Under the pieces are notes generated by a model that saw only the letters and a program-made list of their open reading frames with translations, searched no databases and was not told where the DNA came from. This document shows positions 38,481 through 49,260 of a stretch of 64,000 nt of DNA, piece by piece. Numbering within the stretch: position 1 is the stretch's first letter; each line of letters begins with the position of its first letter. The position numbers and the translations under genes were made by a program. The stretch is from NCBI GenBank assembly GCA_026874595.1, contig CM049316.1:61079676-61143675 (forward strand), in the 5' to 3' direction. Source of the stretch: Sipunculus nudus. Lineage: Eukaryota; Annelida; Sipuncula; Golfingiida; Sipunculidae.

Positions 38481-41400
38481 ACGTTCAACAGGATCTAGTT
38501 TCAGAATATAATGCTTGTCTACTAACATGTTATATTGCTGTTGAAGCTTCACAGTTACGGGAAACTACCCGGCTTCAGTGCACTTCAGTTTTATTTACCA
38601 AAAGGTTTTTTGCGCAACAAATCGTTAACAAAATTTGCAGACAAGAAAACAAATGGTTTAGGCCAAATGAGACCGGATGACGAGGTGTTGAATATAACAC
38701 TACATCGACCAACCATAATAGTAACTTCATCGTATCATGTTTCGGTTTTTTATACATAGATCATTTCCAAAATCTTCACAGCATGTAGGTGATAGAAGAA
38801 GTATTGCCCTCCACTTCCCCCCCCCCCCCCCATCCCAAAACCCCCAAACCTCTGGTCAACTCCATCAGAACATCGTAAATTAAATGTATTTTTTTTTTAC
38901 TCTGGGTGGCTGTGTATATGTAATACGTTGTAACTCTCATACAAACAGTAAATTATTTCCTGGTATCCATCGTTCGCTTTCAATTTGGGGTGTTAAAAAT
39001 CGGATTTCGCATTTTGTTGGAAGTACTCATATTATCGACCACAAAGATTTCTTATTTTATCGCCCATACGGATCGCTATTTATCCAGTGCCGGTGCGAGT
39101 ATCCATTATAACTGAACCATCAATTCAATGAATTGCTATTTTTGAATTTTTTAAGGTCAGTCACGTATAACTTGACATCTTGATCACAGACTTTTGCTAG
39201 GCAGGCTATTCCTCTTGGGCCCAAGCTCCAATTATCCCCAAATCGTGAAGTTAAGATACGAGTCATGCATCTTGAATATATGTTTCTGTTCATAACCGAA
39301 TTACTAGACTGGCGCCCTTTCCTATTATATTCCCCAGAGGTAAAAACCAGCCGGTGTCTGGTCAAGTGGTGCACTATTCCTGTAGACTGGCCCCACTCTC
39401 AAGGTCGACACGACCAGACTACTCCTGCTCTCATTCTCTTGGCGCTTATATCATTTATCAAAACCATTAGAAACTGTCAATAAGGAGACCGTTACAGGTT
39501 CAGCGATGACATTGTGAGTGTTTATTGTATGTTAATAGGAACGTCTTAGTCAACGTGAGCCATGATTACATGGATCAGAAATGTACCGTGTGACCGAGTG
39601 GAGTTCGCTGGTGTATAATTAGCTGAACAAAGTGGGCACTTTATCATGAAAAGCTTCCATCTACATACTGAATATTTAACTAGGAAGATAATTTGGAAGA
39701 TGAGTATATGAGGCCAAGGTCGAACAGACACATCTGCCTACCTTGTCTGTATAGGGTGTTTGTGATGTTCGTCTGTATATATTTGTCATCGGAACGATTT
39801 GTCTTGCGTGACTTGATTATTCCCTTTGTTTCGTTTCCCGTAAAGTCTCCAGATGGCGGAGCTGTCGATCCTAGATCAAACCAACCTGACAGGAAACCTA
39901 AATTTCGGTTAGCACATTTACCCCTTGTTTTTTTTATAAATTCTATAACGTGCACATTCACACTAAATCCTTGTCATTCTCATTTTCAAACTGGATTTCT
40001 GCCTTAACCTTACACTTAAGAAATTAACACAGTTTTTACACGGAAAACATATGGTTGTCAAATTGATATTTTTAGGGTTGCCAATGTATGTACCTAAACA
40101 ACAACCCGGATTGTCAATATATTCATTTATAAGTCCTACAGGGTTGTCAAAATGGCAGTCGAACGTGTGCTATGTCACCCTCCTCCTTGTCATGTTTACT
40201 CTTCTCTATTCAGTTTTGTATATTATTTTTTTTATTATCAGTGATGTATGTGAGAATTACACTACTTATATTCATTATTTTAATTATTATATTATAATCC
40301 AAAAAATATCACATTCCTCAGGATTTACAGGGGCATATATTAAAATATTAAAGAAGCATTCTCTTGTTCAATAAAAATCAGCTGTACCCATCATGTGCGT
40401 ATTTTTTTCATCTTTTTAGTTCATATCCTCATGTGAACCTTTTATCTTAAATATAAGTCATTATAGTTCAACCTGAAGGAGATTTTCATGACATGATGTG
40501 GCACCAGGTTTTATACGTCATTTTCAGCGGCTATTTCGTCGTTTTCAAGTGCGTTTGAAAGAGAAATGACGTAGCTGATCCCGTTGTGCTGCTGTGTGTG
40601 TAAACAACAAATTAACTGCGTCCCACGCACATACATACTGCACTCGTGCATTACTTGGCCCATTGAGAACCTGGGGGGAAAGAGGTTGAGTGAAGGGATT
40701 ATTTCTTAGATCACAAGCGTTTCGTGACAGCGTCGTATGTTAGTAAATCTTTACCCATCTAGATTTATCTGCTTAAACATCGTTCAAGAAAGAAGAAGAC
40801 AGTTCACGAAAAAAACCTGGCATTTCCGAGACGTGCATTGCACCGTCATTTATAACATAGATTACTGTTATAGTATAAACACATTTTTACACTTTTTTCT
40901 GTCAGTTATTATGTCTTTATTATTGTATTAATCTTTAACTCATCTTTTTATGTGTATGGACTTCGATCGATGAAACTATTCTTAGTTGTACCATGGGCTG
41001 TTCGGTCGCCGACGAGCTATATTAAATATATTGTGCGACACATATTACAGATCCTTACATTACTGTCTGTACAAATATTTGATGCTCCAAAACACGTTTT
41101 CTGTCGTTTGTGTTGAAGGCTGTCAAGGAAGCTCTCTAACACGCTGCGTGTTCCTGACAGTCTGATGCCACAGAGCATAGTTAATTACACGTGGGTGGAC
41201 ATCTTTGCCCTGAAGAGCTGTAGCCGTGTGGGGACACTCTGGCCCTTGAAGCATGGTTCATTTCATAAATTTAATGGAACCGGCTTGCATGTGGATGCTT
41301 AAAAGCACTGTCAGTTAAAATAGATACCGGTCTTGATATGAATTTGAAAATATCGCATGCAAGATAAAAACCTTGCTTTAGCAATTTACGAGTATATAGC

Positions 41401-42280
41401 TCATTTTAATACTCGTTAGCACGATATCGTTTTAATGCAAGTATATCAATTTTAATCAATAATTTAATTGATAGATATTTAATAAATAAACGTTAACTAA
41501 CCAGTGCTTTGGCATTTTTACAAATGTTAAAACGATGTTAATTTTAAAAAGCTCTCACCATTCAATAATACACTACCACTATCTAGTGTCATTATTAGTT
41601 ATGTTTATGATCGTGAAATAAGAAAGCAATTTGACTTGATTGCTGTACAATTGACATTTAAAAATTCGTCCAGCCCTGCACTACCGAAAATTAAAATGCT
41701 ATATATCAGGAGGCATATGATGATAATCCGTTTAAAATGACTAATTTAGATCGGGTTATACCAAATAATAGCAAGGAATAGCATTGGTTTTCATCATACC
41801 GTGAAGCATGTTTTCTGTTTAATCCTCTGCTTGTGGGTGTTCGAGACAGACAGACTATTAAATATATAGTGCAAAATACTATAAAAATAAGTTCAGTTTT
41901 CTTCTTTCTCTCTTAAATTCACAGATAATACACAAATTCTCATGGGATGTAGTTTCAAATATTAACACAGGTGAAAATGTCCAGGTTACGATGTCTCCTG
42001 ACAAACAATGATTTAAGGATGATCATGTCTGGTTTGTGCAGACAGCAGTCTTACCTACAAGAGACCAATATTTAGTTTGCTAATTGTGTATAAATATCCC
42101 ATAAGGCCGTTCATAAATGCTACTTGCGTCGCCCTGTCGGCTGGTATCCCCTAGCGTACTTTGTCGTTGACCTCCTGTAGGTCATTGACCTTCTTTAAAT
42201 GACCTGGTTTCACGTGTGTCTTATAAGGGGCTTTCGATTTAAGGGGCGTCAGTACAGGAGGTGTGGGGGTATATAACCCC
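38481..42280. other. Non-coding, upstream of the RGK gene
   Basis: It contains a C run near 38818-38831 and GGTTGTCAA motifs near 40053 and 40147. The open frames have no recognisable domain. Confidence 0.4.
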
Positions 42281-42281
42281 C

Positions 42282-42319
<38 letters not shown>

Positions 42320-42321
42320 CT
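42279..42321. repeat. (AC)n microsatellite
   Basis: A C run is followed by an ACACAC tract with one G interruption. Confidence 0.95.
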
Positions 42322-42955
42322 TTTTAGCAAGAGGGGCATAGTCAATGTAATCATCCCCTGCTATTTAGAGAATACTGTTTATATAGGCCTACCGATAGGA
42401 AAGATATTAATAATTAGAATTATAGACTTTGTTTCCACTTCTGAATTTACTTAGGAATATTATATATCTAAACCTGGTTAAGAATTAATCTTTACTGGAG
42501 ACATACTTTATTTTTAAAACCTTCGGTTCAACATATCTCTGATAAGTGGCCTTTGATTCTGAAACCATAATAAGAACGTATGTATGTTTTTATCGGTAGC
42601 ATTCTTAATTAAACAGGTAATAATGGAAATGAAATAGGACACTTTTTCATTGCATTCAATTTTAACTTCGATATATGCAAATTAAAAAAAAGACAGTTTT
42701 TGTTTCACTATAATGGTGCGCTTAAACTGACATATTACTATATGCCCAGTTTCCATAAGACCGGGATTTCCCGGAAGTGGTAATTCTGATTTCAGCTACG
42801 CTTTACTATTAAAGACCACCAACAGAGGATGATAATTCATTTCCAGAATTCCGAAAAGCTATTTAGGATTAGGGCTGTATCAATATACCGATATATCTGT
42901 ACATATCATTACGCCACATCGATACGATTACCGGTACGCTATCCATGCTGTATCG

Positions 42956-43045
42956 TAGACTGGTACCCTGCTCTATTATGGCTCCCAGGCCAAGCTATGA
43001 TTGGCCTAGAGCAGCGGTGCCATAATAGAGCGGGGTACCAGTCTA
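42956..43045. mobile_element. 90-bp palindromic MITE with 9-bp target duplication
   Basis: The ends are near-perfect 30-bp inverted repeats (TAGACTGGTACCC..., 28 of 30 matching), leaving about 30 bases between. It is flanked by GCTGTATCG on the left and GCTGCATCG on the right. Removing it and one flank restores a sequence that aligns with copy 1 of the host element. A 9-bp duplication with long inverted repeats is Mutator-like, but the assignment is tentative. Confidence 0.75.
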
Positions 43046-43254
43046 GCTGCATCGTGGTATCGATTAAACACAGATACAGCTCACAATTATAGATACAAAT
43101 CATTCAAATCATTTAATCGTTATTTACAACGCTTAAGCTGCTTTTTATTTCTTATTTGGCCTTTTAAGACTTAAATAAGGTCGCGTATTGTCGTATGATC
43201 GACTATATGAGGAATGTATATACAATTCTCGGTACTATCATCACAATGATTGAC

Positions 43255-43402
43255 TTAGGCCAAAAAAAGGTATGGTTATCAGGCACTTTTATTCTCAGAA
43301 ATCAGTGCGGGCCGGAGATATTTTATTTTTTACCTTTTTTGTATGTTTCGATAAAAATGTCATATGATCAGGGAAAAGTATGAAACTAACAGATTTTTTT
43401 TT

Positions 43403-43434
<32 letters not shown>

Positions 43435-43597
43435 AACAGGTCAAAGCACTACATAATAAAGGAAATTTTTTAAAATTATATTATTTTATATTCTTGAAAG
43501 ATAAAAAACAAATAAAACCTTTTGACGCGGGGGGGTTAAAATTGAAGCGGGTTGTGCCTGAGAACCATACATTTTTTATATTATTGTTTTGCCTAAT
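43255..43597 (+). mobile_element. GGCCAAAAAAGG MITE, copy 2 (complete)
   Basis: The left end is TTAGGCCAAAAAAAGGTATG. The right end, reverse complemented, starts TTAGGCAAAAC, with an inner AAATGTATGGTTCTCAGGCA, so the inverted repeats span about 30 bases with an insert. It interrupts the CGATAC element; copy 1 reads GACTAATATTAC at the same point. TTA/TAA at the borders suggests a PIF/Harbinger (Tourist-like) element. A T run of about 40 lies inside. Confidence 0.7.
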
Positions 43598-44452
43598 ATT
43601 ACAAATTTTTCATTTGTTTACGACAAACTTTATTCAGAAATGATACCAAAATCAAAATAAAGCGTATCCTGACTACGTATCGGTTATCGCCTTCAGTATA
43701 TCGCGATACGTATTGTACCTGAATAGGCTGACCGATAACCAGCCCCACTTACGATAACACCGAGTGCAGTGTAATGAATAATGGATAATGCCTGATAAAT
43801 TTTCAGAAAGTTTCCCGGCTCAAGTGTTAATTTAGAAATATAGAAGGCATATATTTTAGGAGATAAGTTAGAGGAGGCTCCCCTAAATCAGCTTAATAAT
43901 ATGCGTAACTAACTGTCCAAAATGAACATTATATTAATTACAATTCCAATTTAGCATCTTAAATAAAAAATCAACAGGATGACCTATTCAGCCATATATG
44001 CTGTTAATCAATGTGCACAAAATCCTGCACACAAGTCTGTCATGTAAACTGTGTTTCTGGTGCAATTTAACATATCCCGTTATTTCCTTGTGGTTATTTC
44101 AAGCAATCTGGAGAAAGTGTCTCAGGTATAAATGTGTAATATAGAGTATAGGAGGCCGGACCAGGGCATGTCTGTTGTCTGTTGAAAATAAAATGAGCGG
44201 TATATGATGGTCACGTGGGTAGCCATGAACCAGGGCTTGGAGTGGTAAACTACCTGCCAGCGAGGCTCCTGTGGAAAATGTCGGCAAGCAATCACTCTTG
44301 ACGTGAACACTGAAACATACTCTGACAGAAACCTGTCACCATTCCAGGGAGTACTAAGTCTTAAGAATTGTTGCAGACAAATACACGTGTGACAAAAAAC
44401 ACTACCACTTGATAAATAAATGTTTTACTTGAATGTATTATTCTGTCGTTGT

Positions 44453-44556
<104 letters not shown>

Positions 44557-44663
44557 ATAGAGTGAATCACAGGGAAAGAGAGAGACAGAGAAAAAAATAA
44601 TAACAATGCAAATAAACATACAATAGATGGATTAATTCTCAATCAAGACGGGTGACCGTGACA

Positions 44664-44741
44664 GATCCATGACAACCCATAGCTTGTCAGAGTAAACATC
44701 TGACAACCCTACCGGGTTGTCAAATATATATTTTGACAACC
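44664..44741. repeat. GACAACCC palindrome cluster
   Basis: A perfect hairpin GACAACCC-TACC-GGGTTGTC (44702-44721) is followed by TTGACAACC at 44733 and preceded by GACAACCC at 44671. Related GGTTGTCAA motifs occur near 40053 and 40147. These may be ends of a small repeat family. Confidence 0.4.
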
Positions 44742-44860
44742 TTGGTTATTGTTTCAGATACACCCATTGAAAAACCTTAAAGTTGATATCTCTATATTTT
44801 CAGTATGCTTTAGTGTAAATAAATGTCCTACAAGTTAAAGAAAGGTATCTTAAATGGATC

Positions 44861-45212
44861 TGTTTCTAAATTGATACGCAGGTGTGAAACCCGATGTTTG
44901 CTGCTGAATAATTCATAATAGACACAAGGACAGAGTCCTTTAATCAAGGTCATAAAATACCTTGATGTTGTGAAGATGGATCGATGAAGTATACAATGGC
45001 TGTCAGCCTTGACGGAACCAGTCTGGATAATCTTCAGCCCCCAGCCAACCAATGTTTGAACTACTGACATTCTTTTGTCTTTTAAGCGCATGCACGCCAT
45101 TGGGAATGATCATGGACGTATAAATGTTACGGCGGTAGCCAGAAATGTTCACTTTTATGAATATTTGATCAGGTTGACTTAGCTTAGGGAAGTCAAAACA
45201 CATCTCGCATGC

Positions 45213-45274
<62 letters not shown>

Positions 45275-45600
45275 TAAAGATATAATGTATATATGTCATA
45301 TAGAAGTAGAATTATTTTATAACAGTACACTTTATGATGGGTTGGGACGGTGTCCTATAGTTTGGCATTATGAAACTCTTTGAAATCTGATACATTGCAG
45401 TCCTGTGCAAAAAGCATGTTAAAATCAGACCTCCGAGGATTTTCAGCATCTGGTAGCAAAAAAAAATCTAAAACTTGTTCTAGGCATTACTCTGTTGCAA
45501 AAGAAACTTTATGCAAAATTGTTTTGCTCCCATATCCTACCCTTGCCCCTATGTTTTCATACAACTACACAATACACAAAGTGTACGGTTTTCAACAATT
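44861..45600 (+). repeat. Long interspersed repeat pair, copy A
   Basis: Strong similarity to 47970-49260: GAAACCCGA, GTTTGCTGCTGAAT, CCTTTAATCAAGGT, TGTGAAGATGGATCGAT, GGCTGTCAGCCTTGAC and AACACATCTCGCATGCTAAT, then an (AT)n tract and the shared TGCCCTATA/TGTCCTATAGTTTG-type right part. The open frames differ in the two copies. Type unknown; no coding domain was seen. Confidence 0.75.
45217..45270. repeat. (AT)n microsatellite
   Basis: An AT tract of about 50 bases inside copy A of the long repeat. Confidence 0.95.
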
Positions 45601-46071
45601 GTACTTCTATGACATACATGCAGTGTTACAATACTAATATAACTCTTATACTAAGCAAGATGTTGTCGGAGACATCATCCCCCGAAAGGAGAATTTTGAA
45701 TGTGCAGGTCACATACCTGTCAGGGTTCAACAATCACATTCCGGGTCATTTCAAGTACAGAACCAATCAGGGGCATGAATACAGGGGGGTATATATCCCC
45801 CCCCCCCCCCCGCACATTTTAGCAAATGGGGGATGGTCAATGATTTGCGACTGAAGCCGTCCTCGACCTGCATTGGTGTCCCACGCTTAGAACTTCCCCT
45901 GTGGTCTGAACGTCTGGGCGACCCCGGTCGTTACTGCCGTCGTTGTTTCTGCCAAGCAACCGTCTTTTGCCAGGCCCTTTGCCCTGTATAATCGAGGATA
46001 ACAAAAGAAAGCGCGCGGGCAATGGCCCATAACTGGCCAAGTGACTCGAATTGCCTATAAAAAGGACACAG
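45601..46071. other. Non-coding, with a C run
   Basis: A C run lies near 45798-45811. Nothing else was recognised. Confidence 0.4.
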
Positions 46072-46757
46072 AGGGCTGTCCCACTAAGGCGACTCTTCAG
46101 GCGACTACAGGCGACGAGGCTGTCGCCATATGGTCGCCGGGGGGTCGCTTGTATGGTCGGAATAGTCTGAAGTAGCCCAAAGACTCGTGGCCTCTTATCT
46201 GTCGCCGCTGGATTTTCAACATGTTCGAAATTCTCAGGCGACAGCTTGTTTGACGCCAGTGAGCGTAGCGTCTTCTACTGGCGTAGTTGCTGTCGTAGAC
46301 TGTCGCCAGGTGACGTGGGTTGTCGTAGGTACCGTCGTAGGCTGTCGCTAGGTGACGTGGATTGTCGTATGTGCTATCGTAGACTGTCGTTACTTGAAAC
46401 AGGGCCCACCCTTGTCTCCAGCTCCTCACATAGAACAGGGTCGAGACTCATTGAAGCTTGTCGCTGGTGGACGTATATAGAGCATGAATTCTCGTGTCGA
46501 AGGTTGTCTCCAGTGTGGTCGTAAGTTGTCGTAGATGTGGTCGTAGGTTTTTGTAGGTGATTGTTCTTTGTATCGGCGTTTGTGTCGCCGGCTGTCGGCG
46601 GCTTGTCGTAGCTTGACGTCTCATAGTCGTCAACCTGTTGTAGCTTGTCGTAGACTTTGTCATAGCGGGGGTCCTGACGTCTGTTTTTCGGCGACCTGCC
46701 ACGACTTAAGACGATTGCCAGCAGTCGCCTCCGAAGTCGCCTAAGTTGGACAGCCCC
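46072..46757. mobile_element. GTCG-rich TIR element
   Basis: The ends are inverted repeats: GGGCTGTCCCACTAAGGCGA on the left, and GGGCTGTCCAACTTAGGCGA when the right end is reverse complemented. They continue into GGCGACT(A/G)C(A/T)GGC. The interior is filled with GTCGTAG and GTCGCC motifs, mostly in one orientation, forming a degenerate 10-20-bp array. No transposase was found. Target duplication is unclear. Confidence 0.65.
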
Positions 46758-47969
46758 ATAACACTCGAAACGCTCCGAGGACTGATTATTATTTCTGCCC
46801 TATAAAAAGGACTAACACTCCGATTATTATTTCTTCAGGTTATCCTGGCTGTTGCCACCTCCTTCATAACATGTACTTGTGGACTTTTTAGCGTTATCCA
46901 TCGGATGACCTGTCATAAACTTCTGTATGGATTTTTATTTTGAGTGAGCCTCCATGGACTCCTGTTAATTGCTGAACCGGACTTTATTGTGAACAACCAG
47001 GAACATTTACATATACATATATATATATATATATATATATGTTTTGAATTTTTTTTTTCATTCCTCTCCCACTCTTAGTGATCCCCCAACCCTTGAAGAT
47101 AAATTAACGGCACTGGAGCTATCTGCTAATACCGATTAATACTATATTATAATGAAATAGCCGTAATAATGAGGCAGAATCCTTTAATTATTTTTTTAAT
47201 TATGGTGATGCAGATTACTTATAGAATTTAATGGATAGTATTTTGGTTGTTTTCCTGACCCTCCACATGATCCCTCAACACATTCTGTTCAGAAATTTTT
47301 TTTGCGTAAATTTGCTGTCAGATAAACCAAGGTAAAAGTATAATACCTCCCTCCACCCGGATTTATTTTCAAGTTACTCTAACGTTAAAAAAATGATATG
47401 CACGGAGTAGCATAGGTGGAATGGTAATTCAGGTCTAAAAACACGAATATACCACCTAATTCAATAAATGATGATACAGTAAAGCCTATTCATCATGTTA
47501 GGATACAGCGTATAAAAAGCGAGATTCATACCCTGTAATTCACAACAATCTTGTATCCTTAGGCTGTAAATCTTAAGTTTACATGCTTTGAGAATTAGGG
47601 CTTGGCAGCGTTTATGCTATGTTCTTTGGGTATGCTTTATACTATAAAACTGTACTGTATTTTGTTTATTCTTGGAAAGACCTTTGACTCTGGCCTTAAC
47701 ACCCTTAACCCCAAACCAAAAAGTCCGTATCCCATCATTTTTTTACAGGTAAATCTTGGGAAAGATAAAAGAAGTCATGCGGTGGTTTTTGCGGTTTCGC
47801 ATGGTACCTCGGAAGGAACGGATAGAAAATATAGCATGCTGTCGCGAATATGAAATCTCTCAACCCGCATACCGCATTTTGCATCCACATTCTCTGCATA
47901 TAAGAATCTTACCTTATATCTGAGTTGTTATAAGAGGTGAAGACATAAATGCTCGGACTGGTCCGGTGT
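46758..47969. other. Non-coding, with an AT tract
   Basis: It contains (AT)n near 47010-47041 and CCTATAAAAAGGAC near 46798, which repeats a motif just left of the GTCG element (about 46053). A CTCCGATTATTATTTCT-like duplication lies near 46776-46838. No exon was recognised. Confidence 0.4.
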
Positions 47970-48679
47970 TCAGTTTCGGGCTGGACTTACTTGACACGCA
48001 GAGGTGTATTTTTAGGTTGAAACCCGAAGTTTGCTGCTGAATGATCCATAAAAGATACCAGGACCAAGGCCTTTAATCAAGGTAATAAAATACCTTGCTG
48101 TTGTGAAGATGGATCGATAAAGTACACAGTGGCTGTCAGCCTTGACAGGACCAGTCTGGATCATCTAAAACCACGAGACAACCAATGTTTGAACTCCTGA
48201 CATTCTTTTGTCTTTAAGGCGCATGCGCGCCATAGAGAATGACTATACCGGTTTAAAATGTTAATTTTAATGAATATTTGATGAAAGTGACTTAGCTTAC
48301 TAAGTATATATATATTAGAGAAGTCAAAACACATCTCGCATGCTAATTATATCTTTACTAGCTGATTAAACCCTGTAACCGAGCTTTTTATCGGACTTCG
48401 GAGGAAGTATCAAATGAGATGAGGAATTTTGCAGTTTTTGGTGGTAGCTTCCACCGAATTTTAAAACCACGCAAAGTCACTCAAAACGATGTGTACATAA
48501 AAAAATTATTAATACTCCTATCGGCGAGATAACTGTGAGGACAATAACCTTAAAATGAAGTATAACACAGTGTCATACACAACGCGGCTTTAGATAACAT
48601 TGAGGACGAGTGGACCATATTCTTTTTATAAGTATGAGATAATACGATGATATTAACTTATTTATTTTATAATATAAAC

Positions 48680-48845
48680 TTATTTATTTTACATGGATTG
48701 TACAAACACAGTAGTTGTCAACTAACTAGCGTCTGGTAGTCTGTAGTCGTGGAAGAAATCGGAGAACCCGGAGAAAACCAACCTTGGACGGACAACTACA
48801 ACCCACTCTCATAACTACGCAGTGGATCTAACCATGGTCGTCATC
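48680..48845 (-). repeat. tRNA-derived SINE copy with decayed head
   Basis: It shares TATTTTACATGGATTGTA, ACCCGGAGAAAACCA and GGACAACTACAACCCAC with 33411-33650. The B-box region is degenerate (GTGGATCTAACC). It sits inside copy B of the long repeat. Confidence 0.7.
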
Positions 48846-48881
48846 GGTTTTAACGCGCGTTTTACTTCTCGTCTGTCCAGG

Positions 48882-48882
<1 letters not shown>

Positions 48883-48935
<53 letters not shown>

Positions 48936-48945
48936 TATATATATA
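48883..48945. repeat. (AT)n microsatellite
   Basis: An AT tract of about 60 bases. Confidence 0.95.
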
Positions 48946-49260
48946 AAGAAACATGAAGACGTTACATACAAATATGTCACAGGTGTCCATGCATTAAGAC
49001 ACTGAACGAAAGTATGCTTTGATATAGAACACTCTGTGTTAGGTAAGGACTGTGCCCTATACTTTGACATTATGAAACCCTATGATATTGATACACTGCA
49101 GACCTAAGGTAAAACATGATCAAACATGTTTATATGCGCATCTGGACGCAAATAATTAACAGTCGTTGAAATTATTTAGACATTACCCATGGCTGAAAAA
49201 AAAAGTTAAAAAAAAATTATTTTGCAACAACAAACTACAGCTCCTATATCCCACAGAGCT

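Larger units (their letters stand above)
42870..43750 (+). mobile_element. CGATAC-rich TIR element, copy 2, split by two insertions
   Basis: Its left part (ACCGATATATC, CGCCACATCGATACG), middle (CTGCTTTTTATTTC, GTCGCGTATTGTCGTA) and right part (ACAAACTTTATTCAGAAATG, GCGATACGTATTGTACCTG) match copy 1 at 4905-5340. Two other elements lie inside it, at 42956-43045 and 43255-43597. Without them it would be about 450 bp, like copy 1. Confidence 0.65.
47970..49260 (+). repeat. Long interspersed repeat pair, copy B, interrupted
   Basis: It matches copy A (44861-45600) on both sides of an extra segment at about 48350-48880, which contains a SINE. After the (AT)n tract at 48883-48945 the match resumes with CTGTGCCCTATA, GACATTATGAAAC and GATACACTGCAG. 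Confidence 0.7.
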
